Origin: Amblyomma americanum
Taxonomy: Eukaryota; Arthropoda; Arachnida; Ixodida; Ixodidae
Assembly: GCF_052857255.1 (NCBI RefSeq)
Contig: NC_135497.1
Coordinates: 115,140,380-115,204,379 of the forward strand
Reading direction: 5' to 3'
Length of the DNA stretch: 64,000 nt
The notes under the pieces were generated by a model. That model had not been told where the DNA came from. It did no database searches and saw only the letters and a list, made by a program, of their open reading frames with translations. Shown here piece after piece: positions 55,001 through 64,000 of the stretch. Numbering within the stretch: the first letter of the stretch is position 1; each line of letters begins with the position of its first letter. The position numbers and the translations under genes are program-made.

Positions 55001-57059
55001 ACCTAGTGTGCGCTCGTTTAGGCCACTTGGCTGTTGAGGCACACTCAAATAAACATATCTATCTATCTATCTATAGCATTTACTTTCTGGCGCGTGGGTT
55101 TATTTAAGGTTGGGGGGATGTGGGGACCTGCCCTGCAGCCCCCTGAGTTTGCTTTCCCGCGAGGCACCTTGAAGCGGCGGTCTCACCTGCAGGCTGAGCG
55201 CATTCCCTTGTGAGTTACATTAACTGGCAAGAGAGGGCGCCAGCATCGCTGCGGGGGAGACTGCCAAAGCCCGCGCGCGGGAGAGGGGGCTTCGGCTGGG
55301 ATCGTCGGCGCAAGCGGACGTGTCGCTCGCGGCTCCGCTCTTCGCCGGCGGGGCGAGAAAGCGACGGGGAGACAGGCTCCCGTACTCGTCCCGTCCGGCC
55401 TTCGGAGTATATATCCCTTGCCCTAGCGCGGGCGAACATTCGCTCGGAACCTTGCTGGTGAGTCGGACGACCTCGATTTATTAGCGTACCTTTTGCTAGC
55501 TGGCGTTATTGTTGCTGTAGCAATAAATGCCTGTTTGTGGCAGCCAATGTGTCGTTCCTTTGCTCCCCCAGAGCAAGGCCCGCCGTGGTCGGCGAGCGCT
55601 CGGTAGCGTACGCTATCACGGGGTGGGGTCCGGGCGGCTTTGAACCGTGTCAGCCGCGATTGAGTGGGGAGAACGTACTTATCTCCCCAATTCATCCCCA
55701 CAAGGCTTTGCATCAAAACACCTCAAATTTTACATTTCAGGTCTTCATAAAATGTGCCCCCAGAAGAGGACATGTACGTTAAGTCTTGTTTCCATAAGTG
55801 TGACTTCAGTTTGTAAAGCTTCAAGTGATTTAACTTGTTATGCATCTGTGCTTTTGTGCAGCTCCATTCTGGCATCTCCACTGTCATCAAACAGCCCTTC
55901 CAGTCCGAGACTGGTGGCCAGGTGTGCACCTCATTGTTTGCTTACCATAACGGTTACTGCAGTGAAACAGTTTATGTGCAGCATTGTCCTTTCATTCACC
56001 TGTGCAGCTGTATATCAAGCCCGGCTGCTGCGCATTTTCAAGAAATGTAAGCTGAACTAATTGTAGTGTCATTATCCACCAATAGTAGCATTATCCTATG
56101 TCTTTATATAATGCTGGTACTCTGACAGCCCTAATGACTTTACCGATGAAGACGATTTGAGGTGGGTGGTGATTTTCAGTTTTCCTAGCTGTGGTGCATC
56201 GCAGGTTTCATATTAATACACCCTTTTCACCAGCCTTTCACGTTTAGGAGTGCGTCCACAATATTATGCGCTGTTATGCTGCACTCCCATAGAAATGGAT
56301 TAGTTTTATGTGCATACAGATCTTGGCTTAGCTGCTGTCATGACTCGCCGCTGGTCTGCAGTTTCAAGTGAATTACACACTCAGCACTGCATTGCAATGT
56401 ACGGGGAAAACTTAAGTGTTTTATTTAATGACTGCACGTCTAAAAACTGCAACAAGGTGTGCAACCAAGCTCTCGGGTACTATATGAGTGTGATGTGTCT
56501 TGCTCCTTTTCATAGCATTGCAAGTAGACATGTTTTTTGCACGGCATAAATTGCAGCATTTTTATTTTTTCTATAGGCTCCCCAGCACATCTGAAGGTGC
56601 GGCATCTGCTGCTGGCTCTTCAGGGTAAGTTGGTGTTCACTTTCTTGTGTCGGAATAAGACACCATAACAAACATTTTTTTAGGCAGGTTGTCAACTTCA
56701 CAAGCAGGAGCCGCTGCCCCAGATTCAGGGTAACAAATCTGTGCGCACTTTCTTTTATTGGAAGCAGACATACTTTTCCAGTGCATTTCTTGAGTCTAAT
56801 GATGTGGCCTGTCCTGCAGGTCTGCCAAAAGGCGAGCATCCAATGGACCTTCCTCTCGGTACTGGCATGGTTCACATTTCCTGCAGTATTTGAATGATAA
56901 TCAGTGATTGCAAGAAAACATTGTGCGGATATATTTATATGCAGGACCAAAAGTAGGCAGTCTGACAGCTTCGACGATGCGGTGAAAGATGTCTTGGGTA
57001 GCTGCTCAGCTACGCTGTTAGAACTAAATTTTAAATTTATGTCACCTCTCCGCTTTTGA
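52063..57059 (+). CDS. MADF-domain protein gene, split by an LTR retrotransposon
   Basis: Exon 1 (52063-52213; MNFCRENMMEQVLETVRVFP, FLYDKTDPEYKDKDAKMNRW) is the first half of a MADF domain, the Myb/SANT-like DNA-binding fold, with donor CTG|GTGAGT. Further exons: 55862-55921 (SILASPLSSNSPSSPRLV), 56577-56624 (LPSTSEGAASAAGSS), 56688-56729 (LSTSQAGAAAPDS), 56820-56858 (SAKRRASNGPSS), 56945-57059 (TKSRQSDSFDDAVKDVL.., stop TGA 57057). All later introns are phase 2 and exons are multiples of three. PIF/Harbinger elements characteristically carry a second gene for a Myb/SANT or MADF protein that helps DNA binding and nuclear import of the transposase. The exon for the rest of the MADF fold was not found. 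An LTR element occupies 52910-55702 within an intron. Confidence 0.65.
52906..52909. other. target-site duplication AGGC (left)
   Basis: AGGC precedes TG of the LTR at 52910 and is repeated at 55703-55706 after the second LTR. Confidence 0.75.
52910..53501 (+). mobile_element. 5' LTR of a non-autonomous LTR retrotransposon
   Basis: 592 bp, TGTGGGGACCTGCC... to ...CCCCACA, nearly identical to 55119-55702. GTATATATCCC at 53200 is TATA-like and AATAAA lies at 53313-53318. Confidence 0.93.
53503..53520 (+). promoter_or_regulatory. Lys-type tRNA primer-binding site
   Basis: TGGCGCCCAACGTGGGGC follows the LTR after one base. This is the canonical complement of the 3' end of tRNA-Lys(1,2). Confidence 0.88.
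53521..55106 (+). mobile_element. interior of the LTR retrotransposon, no recognisable gag-pol
   Basis: About 1.6 kb between primer site and polypurine tract. Frames at 53642-54001 (MRGVLRGSMFELFDMLSTFF..) and 54397-54945 have no recognisable protease, RT, RNase H or integrase. The second half (about 54790-55075: RVPHAKAAKCFDTFYPDL.., then GGCCACTTGGCTGTTGAGGC and an (ATCT)n run at 55057-55075) looks like a LINE 3' tail inserted in the element. It must rely on proteins from a related full-length element. Confidence 0.7.
55057..55075 (+). repeat. (ATCT)n microsatellite
   Basis: Four to five ATCT units at the presumed LINE 3' end. Confidence 0.9.
55107..55118 (+). promoter_or_regulatory. polypurine tract
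   Basis: AGGTTGGGGGGA immediately precedes the 3' LTR; a purine run here is the expected plus-strand primer. Confidence 0.7.
55119..55702 (+). mobile_element. 3' LTR of the non-autonomous LTR retrotransposon
   Basis: 584 bp, TG...CA, differing from the 5' LTR by scattered substitutions and a short deletion near 55574. Flanked by AGGC at 55703. Confidence 0.93.
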
Positions 57060-57094
57060 ACTACCAATCTTCCAATCGCTTTTTGCTAATTTCC

Positions 57095-59035
57095 ACCGCA
57101 TATTTATTTACATGACTTGTTATCTATAATCCCTAGCGCCTCAGGAAGAGTGACTGAGCCTGCATCGAGATCGGGATGGATACCATCACAATTTAGAATG
57201 AGGTATTCTATTGTTTCTACAGATTTACCACACACAGCACATGTGTCATCTTCTTCGTTAAATTTCTTTTTGTAGCTGCGCGTTCTAAGACACCCTGACC
57301 TTGCTTCAAAGAGGAGGGCACTGCCCCTTGAGTTACCATAAAACGTTTCCTTCCTTATCTGCCTTTTCCTGTATCGATACAGTTCTACACTATATGCTTC
57401 TTTTCCATTGACTCTATCCAATTTTGACCTTCCGCGTTTTTAACCTTTTAGCGCTCTTTCTTACTCCGTCCTCGTGTCTGGCATACTTACTGGTTAGCTT
57501 CCTATTTCTTTTCAGCCCTTGTGAGTCAACGTTTCTGTATAGGTATTTAAATACCTTAGCTGCCCACCTGTTATTGCCCAACTTCCTCAGGCGTTCTTCG
57601 TATAGTATTTTACTCTGAGCTTCCCGTGCTTCGAACGATGCCCAGCCCATATCCCCCTGTACTGCCTCGTTTGTGGTTTTCCCGTGGGCACCTAGTGGTA
57701 ATCTTCCAATAGCTCTCTGATTTACTTCTAATCGCGACTAAACTTCAGCACTTAAGCAGAGAATCGCATTCCCGAAAGTGAGCCCCGGCACCATTATTCC
57801 TTTGCAAATACTTCTCAAAACGTCATACATGTTGTACCCCCGCAGTGCCATATGTTTCATTATTCCGGCATACCTACGCCCTTTTGCTATGAGAGACTGC
57901 TCGTGCTTTTCCGTATACATATGCCCTTCGTTTACCCATACCCTGAGGTATTTGTATTCGGCCACTCGGGGTATTTCATGGCCTTGCATAATAAGCTCCT
58001 GATCACTTGTACCGTTGAAAAAACCATCCCACCTGACTTAGTTGCGCTAAAACTGAAACCTAGACTGCCTCCATCATCTCTACAGCAATTAACCAAAGCT
58101 TGCAAGTCTTCCTGGCTATCTTCTAACAGTACAATATCGTCCACATACATTAAACCCGGTAGTCGTTGTGGCTCAAATACCTTTCCGCCTAATCTGTACG
58201 ACAGATCATAACCTAGATTGCTTCCTTGTAGTCTTCTTTCCATACTTCTCATATAAAGCATGAACAGCAGCGGTGATAGAGGACAACCTTGCCTTTATCC
58301 TATGTGTACCTCGACAGTTATTGTACTCTTAATTCCTTTTCATGATATTTCAACTGTATTTTCTCGATATATTTCCTGTAGAAAATCAATTACCTTATGA
58401 CGGACACCTTCATCTTTTAATATGTTTCACAGGGGTTCCCTCTTCACGTGGTCGTACGCACCGCTTATGTCCAGGAAGCCTAAATACAGAGGTCTGTTGT
58501 CAGCCTTAGCTATTTCTGTGCTCTGGGTAAGCACGAACAGGCTACCATCTAAGCGCCTACCTCTTCTGAACCCGTTCTGAAGTTCTCCGAGTATTCTATT
58601 ACTTTCTACGCATGACTGCATTTTTATTTTCACCGCCTGCATCGCCAGCCTGTATATAACTGATGTTATCGTAATCGGTCGGAAAGATTTTATGTTCGTC
58701 TTATCGCCTTTACCTTTATAATATCAAATTCAATTTACTCTGTTTCCGGCTGTGCTGAATTTCCTTATTTGTTATGACTGCCTCCAATGCTTTTATCAGC
58801 GTTTCCTTGCCTCTTCGGCCAAGTTCATTAATTAGCTCGATTGGAATTTCGTACATTGGAATCGTACATTGGATTGGAATTTCCAGTTAAGATTGATCAG
58901 TTCTAGGCTGTTTTCTATTGTGCTGTCCTGTGTTGCTCCCGTTATTTACCGTATCGTCTTTCTTAAACGACTCAGCTATAACTGATGAAACGTAGTTCAC
59001 AGCATCATCTCCCTCTAAACATTATCCCTCGGCAT
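57095..59035 (-). pseudogene. non-LTR retrotransposon ORF2 remnant
   Basis: Minus strand, from 59000 down: ELINELGRRGKETLIKALEA (about 58770-58830), NRILGELQNGFRRGRRLDGS and LGFLDISGAYDHVKREP (58642-58427; palm motif with first Asp), a gap, LQGSNLGYDLSYRLGGKVFE, LMYVDDIVLLEDSQEDLQAL (YVDD active site at 58137-58148), VAEYKYLRVWVNEGHMYTEK, GWASFEAREAQSKILYEERL, and a C-terminal Cys motif DDTCAVCGKSVETIEYLILN (57200-57260). Order is linker, RT, thumb and C-terminal zinc-type motif as in LINE ORF2. Several frameshifts make it defective. It starts about 36 bp after the stop of the MADF gene. Clade not assigned. Confidence 0.78.
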
Positions 59036-59039
59036 CTTG

Positions 59040-59602
59040 TGTAAAGAAACAAGGAAGCGAAGACGCAGAAAGAGCAGTTCCTCGGAAAGAAACGCCAAGC
59101 TGTGGTAAAGTGCTACAAAGCAGGAACCTGGGAGGCCTTGGGGACACCCGAAAGGCGGCACACCAAAGAGAGCGGACAAAAGGCCACCAACAGCACGGCG
59201 CCTTTAATTGGCAGCGACATTGGGGAGAGCCACGCGGTCGGCTACAGACGGCGCTTCAGCTCTACACGCCCGAAGCGGTCTCCTTCCCGAACGAAATCCA
59301 GATGTCGGCCACGGCGCAAGTGTGGGGGTGGGGACGAGACCACCAAACCATGTGCACATGCGGTTTAGAGAGACAAAGTGCCTCGTGAACATTGAGGGTG
59401 AAAAAGCGGGTGGACGGGGTCAGTGCGAAAAGAAGAGTGGTCGGAAGAAGACGTGTGCAATGTCTCTTGAATATAGCCAATGTATTTGTTATCGTTAAAC
59501 AGTGTTTGTCCCCGCGTGATTTATCCGCTATTATTCGAACCCTAAAAGTTTAAGGTTGTAGCATTATCGCTAGATTCAGAAGAAGCTACTATATACATTG
59601 CA
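59040..59602 (+). mobile_element. 5' LTR of the BEL/Pao element
   Basis: Starts TGTAAAGAAACAAGGAAGCG and ends CTATATACATTGCA. It pairs with 63281-63838. The primer site TGGTGCCGAAAGCCGGGA follows at 59603. Confidence 0.88.
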
Positions 59603-59620
59603 TGGTGCCGAAAGCCGGGA
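59603..59620 (+). promoter_or_regulatory. primer-binding site of the BEL/Pao element
   Basis: TGGTGCCGAAAGCCGGGA directly after the LTR; TGG pairs with a tRNA CCA end. The tRNA species was not assigned. Confidence 0.7.
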
Positions 59621-59819
59621 TGTGAAGACAGCGGTGAAATCCGAACGAATCACGAGGGACTCCAAAGACTGATTTGAAGAAACGACAACTTGAAAAGCTC
59701 AAGGCCAACACGAGAAGTCGGCGAGGGCAGAACACCATCACAATCCACGAAGCCACATCAGTACTGCAGACAGCCGACGTTTATCAGTTGACAGCTCTGC
59801 TGCACACACTACAATTAAG

Positions 59820-60990
59820 TAAGCAACGATGAACTGCTGAAGCTAAACGACGACTTGGAGGACCATCTACCAGAGGAAGCTTTCGAGACCGAATTCACAT
59901 AGGCCATCGAATACGACGACCGGGCCATGAACACAATCGGTCTACTCAAGGCTCGGGCAGCATCTTAGCAACCGACAACACCTGCAGTACACAGCGCCGA
60001 ATAGACGCTAGCGTCACTGCCGACACTAAGGCACAGTGGCATAAAGCTCCCGAAGCCACATCGAGAATCATTCAACGGTGAGGTTGCCAGTTGGCAGACT
60101 TTTTGGGAATGCTTCCGCGAGACAGTGCATGAAAATCGGAGCTTGTCGAAAGCGGAGAAGTTTCATTACTTAAACAGCCTCCTCACCGGGGCCGTCTCGT
60201 CGGCAGTAAGAGGATTGCAGGCAACAGAGGCCTGCTATGACGTCGCAGTACAGATACTGCAGCGCCGTTTTGGCGACAAGGGACGAGTATAGCAGGAACA
60301 CCTTGCCGAGTTAAGTATGCTGCCGTCTGTATCGTCTTCAGGAGATGTGAGGGGACTCCGCCGGCTTTACGACTATGTGCAAGCACACATATGCGGGCTC
60401 ACGGGCCTGGAGGTGACCACGCATGCTTACTCGCAATGCTTTGCGACATCGTACTAACAGCGCTGCCGAGCTACAAAGACAGGTGCGTCGTCGCCAGGCA
60501 ATAGCAGCCCCGCCTCGCCAGCGCAGGAGTCCGCCTCTACGCACACAGCAACAGATACAACGGCAGGTTAAATGAGATATTAGAGTCTCTGCTAGTTAAG
60601 ATCGAGTGCCGAGAGCGGTGCAAACAAGATCCTGTCATTGTGGCAGAGAAGACATATAACATGGACCGCTTAGGAAAACGCCCGAATCAGCATACTGCCA
60701 GTGCCGCTGTGCTTTCTACGCAATCGGAAAAGGCTGAGAAATGTGCCTTCTGCGATTCAAGCTAGCACGGCACAGAGTTTTGCGCAGCTACACTGACAAA
60801 CAAAGAAAAGACAGAGAAGTTAGCCAAGGCAAAAAGGTGCTTTCGGTGCACGAAGTGGGGGCGCAGATCTAAAGATTGCAGGAGAAAGACAAGCTGCGAG
60901 CATTGCGAAAGAACACACGCTATCTCAATGTGCAATCCGAATTGGGCAATAGACAAAACCGACGCACCAACGGAGGTCACTGCCACGAAC
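59820..60990 (+). pseudogene. BEL/Pao gag remnant
   Basis: At about 60090-60290 the plus strand reads FRETVHENRSLSKAEKFHYL, NSLLTGAVSSAVRGLQATEA and VQILQRRFGDKG, the conserved capsid block of BEL/Pao gag. Near 60840-60930 the zinc-knuckle region follows: RCFRCTKWGRRSKDC and SCEHCERTHAISMC. Stops (for example after GDKGRV) and frame changes interrupt it. Confidence 0.82.
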
Positions 60991-61019
60991 GTGCATGCAG
61001 CCGCTAACAGAAAAGAGAC

Positions 61020-61595
61020 TCAAGAGACAGCGCTGCAGACTTTCCGCGCCTTCGCTGTGGGGGACACTAAATACGACTACATCCGGGGCGTAATAGACGG
61101 TGGAAGCTAGTAACGTTCATTCGAGAAGACATCTCAAAAACACTTGATTTGAAGACGTTGGGAGAGAGCGACTTCCATATGAACATCTTTGGGAAGTCTG
61201 CCGCGCAGTTGCAAAGATGCCGGCTCATCGAACTTCGCCTTCGGAGCCAGTATAGCGGCCAAGAAACCACAGTAGAGGCTATTGAGGTGCCCTTTATATG
61301 CAACGATGTCCGGCAGGTGCCCGCAGATCACAGTTTTGTGCAAAAGATGGAACTCGGAGGAGCATTAATAGCAGACAATTTTTTCTATCCCGGCATTGCA
61401 TCTGTCCCAGGAATGGCATTATTAATTGGCGCCGATCACATCTGGAAATTCCAAACATGTGAAGTGCAGCGAAACGACGAAAATGAACAGTTGGCAGCCG
61501 TTAACACCAGGCTTGGTTGTACCATCCAGGGGCCGTTCAATGTGACCTCCAACCTCATACTAGCAAACAATGTTTGCGTATTACGGATAGGTTAG
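61020..61595 (+). pseudogene. BEL/Pao aspartic protease remnant
   Basis: YDYIRGVIDGGS (61075-61110; DGGS active-site form typical of BEL/Pao proteases) ends in TAG. After a frameshift, 61149-61595 gives DFHMNIFGKSAAQLQRCR, IEVPFICNDVRQVPAD, PGMALLIGADHIWKFQ and NTRLGCTIQGPFN, the remainder of the protease. The following words (about 61620-61680, LDAIGIEDFPETPK) belong to the linker that normally leads into RT. Confidence 0.83.
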
Positions 61596-61680
61596 GAGAT
61601 AGTTGAACAGGTACACACTGTGCCGGAGAACTTCGCGAAACTGGACGCCATAGGCATAGAAGATTTCCCAGAGACGCCCA

Positions 61681-63252
61681 AGGCACCAGCACTGGACAAG
61701 GTGGCTGCAAAGGAAAGGAAGAGACAAACAAATCAACTTTTCGTCTCTGAGCCCAATACTCCATTGCTACGAGCAGAAAATTATAGCAGCCTTACTCGCT
61801 TGCTGAGAGTGACAGCCTGGATACGAAGATTTGTAAACAACTGGTGGCGAAGAAATGTTATTGCTGAGGAGTTCCTTAGCGCGGAGGAGATTCATACAGC
61901 ACGCAACTTCTGGATTAGATGTACCCAAAGAGAAGGCTTCGAGCATGAAATTATGACGCTATCCCACGGAGAAACGGTACGTAACTCGCAAGCTGCTCAG
62001 CTTCAACTCTTTCTAGATCCTGAGGGGTTGCTCCGGGTCACAGGAAGACTGCAGTTTGCAACGCTGCGAGAAGAAGTGAAGAACCCTATTCTCCTGCCGA
62101 AGGATAACGCTTTCACATACCTTGTGGTGAATGCAGCGCAACGCCGCGCCCTACACCGGGGGGGGGGGGGGGAGTCAAGTGTGACTGAACTTCGCGAGTC
62201 GTTCTGGATTCCTTGCGCCCAGCGACATTTAAAGAAAATCATAGCGTCCTGCCCTGTGTGCTGCCGACAACGACTTAAACAGGCAACAGCACCCACGGCA
62301 CCTCTTCCTTGCTACAGAGTGAGCGGCAATCGGGCTTTTGAAGTTGTGGGCATTAATTTTGCCGGTCCATTGTACACAAGAAAGAAGGATGGCAGCTCCA
62401 AAAGTTAGATTGCCCTATTCACCTGCCCAACAACAAGAGCAATTCACCTGGAGCTAGTCTCTAATTTAACGACATTGTTATTTGCTGGCTCTACGATGCT
62501 TTGTCGCGTGCCGGGGACTGCCTTCCACTATATACAGCGACAACGCTCTGACGTTTGAGAAGGCTTCCAAAGGCCTGCAGATGCTATGGGAAATTCTTCG
62601 CAGCCGCGAAACGCAATATTACACCACTTCTGAGCAGCTATCTTGGAAGTTCATCGTAGAAAAAGCAGCATGGTGGGGAGGTTGGTGGGAGCGAATGCTG
62701 AAGACAGTCAAAGAAACGCTGCGTAAAATCTTCGGACATCAAAGCCTCTCATTCGAGGAGCTGGCCACAGTGCTGGCAGACGTAGAGGCAACAATTAATT
62801 CCCGGCCACTGGCATACGCCTCCGCAGACCCAAAGGAACCATCGGTCCTTACGCCTTCCCATCTCATCACGGGCAAACGGCTGATCGCTTTGCCCGAAGC
62901 AAGGACAGCGTACATTCCTTCGGCCACTGCAACAGACATATGTCGAAGATGGAAATATCGGCAAACTATCATGAATTCATTTTGGAAGCGATGGTCAATT
63001 GAAGGAGTAGCTCCTTCAGTTACGGTCAGCCCACTTCGCCTCTTCTAGCCCTGCGAGTGTCATAGCCGTGGATGACTTGGTGATCGCGCACAAAGAAAAT
63101 GCGCCGAGGCATATGTGGCAGACTGCTCGCGTTGTGGAGGTCTTTAAGCGGCGAGATGGACATGTCCGATCGTGCACCGCCAAGATGCCGTCCGGGGTCA
63201 TCATAAGACGACCGGTGCAGCTCCTCTATCCATTAGAAACGAACGTAAAATG
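61681..63252 (+). pseudogene. BEL/Pao integrase with RT deleted upstream
   Basis: Directly after the protease linker comes ENYSSLTRLLRVTAWIRRFV, which in BEL/Pao lies after RNase H, so RT and most of RNase H (roughly 500-600 residues) are missing. The integrase zinc module follows (RRALHRGGGG, ASCPVCCRQR), then RAFEVVGINFAGPLY where the first catalytic Asp is expected but reads Asn. A stop lies at 62406. The core continues in frame 62482-63048: IYSDNALTFEKA (second Asp), WWGGWWERMLKTVKETL (catalytic Glu), and INSRPLAYAS. The C-terminal domain is at 63068-63252 (HMWQTARVVEVFKRRDGHVR, RRPVQLLYPLE). A 13-G run (62159-62171) sits in the zinc module. Confidence 0.85.
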
Positions 63253-63280
63253 AGTTTATACTCACTTTGGGGGGGGGGGA

Positions 63281-63838
63281 TATAAAGAAACAAGGAAACG
63301 AAGAAGCACAAACAGCTGTTCCACGGAAAGAAACGCCAAACTGCGGTTAAGTGCTACAAAGCAGCCCTTGGAGCCACCCGAAAGGCGGCACCCCCAAGAG
63401 CGTGGACAAAAGACCACCAACAGCACGGCGCCCTTAATTGGCAGCGACAGGGGAGAGCCGCGCGGTCGGCTACAGACGGCGCTTCAGCTCTACACGCCCA
63501 CAAGCGGTCTCCTTCCCGAACGAACTCCAGATGTCGGCCACGGCACAAGTGTGGGGGTGGGGACGCGGCCACCAAACCATGCGCTCGTGCGGGGGAGATA
63601 GAGTGCCTCGTGGACATTGAGGGTGAAAAAGCGGGTGGACGGGGCCAGTGCGATAGGAGTTAAGAGTCGCCGGAAGAAGACGTGTGTGATGTTTCTTGAA
63701 TATAGCCAATGTTTTTGTTATCGCCAAGCAGTGTTTGTCCCCTTGTGATTTATCTGCTCTTATTCGAACCCCAAATGTTTAAAGTTCAAAGTTTTAGCAT
63801 TATCGCTAGATTCAGAAGAAGCTACTATATACATTACA
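63281..63838 (+). mobile_element. 3' LTR of the BEL/Pao element
   Basis: Starts TATAAAGAAACAAGGAAACG (TG decayed to TA) after a G-rich polypurine tract (63269-63280), and ends CTACTATATACATTACA. It differs from the 5' LTR by many substitutions and small indels, so the insertion is not recent. No convincing target duplication was found. Confidence 0.86.
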
Positions 63839-64000
63839 ACGTGAATCTGTTCCTGATTTCTGTGATTCGCTTTGCCCAGCCAGCTTATATGGTTCTAGAA
63901 ATTTCTTGTCCCCCTTTAGTTGCATCGCGAACTTCAGCCAGCCAGCGATCAGAGGACTGCTTTATTTGAGCCTAGACGCGGACCTGCACTTGTTTCTTTT
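63839..64000. other. no recognised feature
   Basis: Unique sequence to the window end; nothing supported. Confidence 0.5.

Overview
The window is repeat-dominated animal nuclear DNA, almost certainly from a hard tick. The main evidence is eleven copies or fragments of tRNA-headed SINEs of the Ruka type described from Rhipicephalus, together with Penelope-like, Ty3/Gypsy, BEL/Pao, RTE-like and Jockey/CR1-like retroelements, PIF/Harbinger and piggyBac remnants, and short intron-split exons. There are no operons or prokaryotic signals. One 100-base assembly gap (N) lies at 11961-12060. No intact, confidently named host gene was found.

Layout. 1-11960: mostly unassigned sequence with two CpG-dense stretches (about 6380-7060 and 8150-8480), a TTAA-flanked MITE carrying a SINE, and further SINEs. 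12061-16440: a Penelope GIY-YIG domain, then a decayed Ty3/Gypsy element (gag-protease and RT pieces, minus strand) split by a piggyBac remnant that itself holds a SINE. 17990-21432: a plus-strand LINE whose 3' region is interrupted by an internally deleted minus-strand RTE-like LINE. 25790-27058: another LINE remnant.

27892-45053 is the most interesting part. It is one Ty3/Gypsy insertion with 155-158 bp LTRs and a perfect 5-bp target duplication (CACGT). It is cut inside its RNase H domain by a 13,185-bp unit (29464-42648) with 16-bp terminal inverted repeats. That unit has a 19-bp tandem array near its left end and a palindrome-rich array near its right end. It contains a phase-consistent multi-exon minus-strand gene (34407-36526, possibly ending near 29846), a candidate divergent plus-strand gene (38246-39429), and a Penelope inverted pair with its own 12-bp target duplication. 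It looks like a large DNA transposon, or Helitron-like unit, carrying intron-containing cargo. Its superfamily is unresolved.

48680-57059: a Ty3/Gypsy RT/RNase H fragment is followed by a PIF/Harbinger element. Its multi-exon transposase has nonsense changes. A second gene, encoding a MADF-domain protein, has at least six exons and is split by a complete non-autonomous LTR retrotransposon (52910-55702; LTRs, Lys-type primer site, TSD AGGC). 57095-59035: a minus-strand LINE. 59040-63838: a BEL/Pao element with both LTRs but with the reverse transcriptase deleted.

Together the window shows several layers of nested insertion. Most coding potential belongs to mobile elements, nearly all of them visibly disabled.
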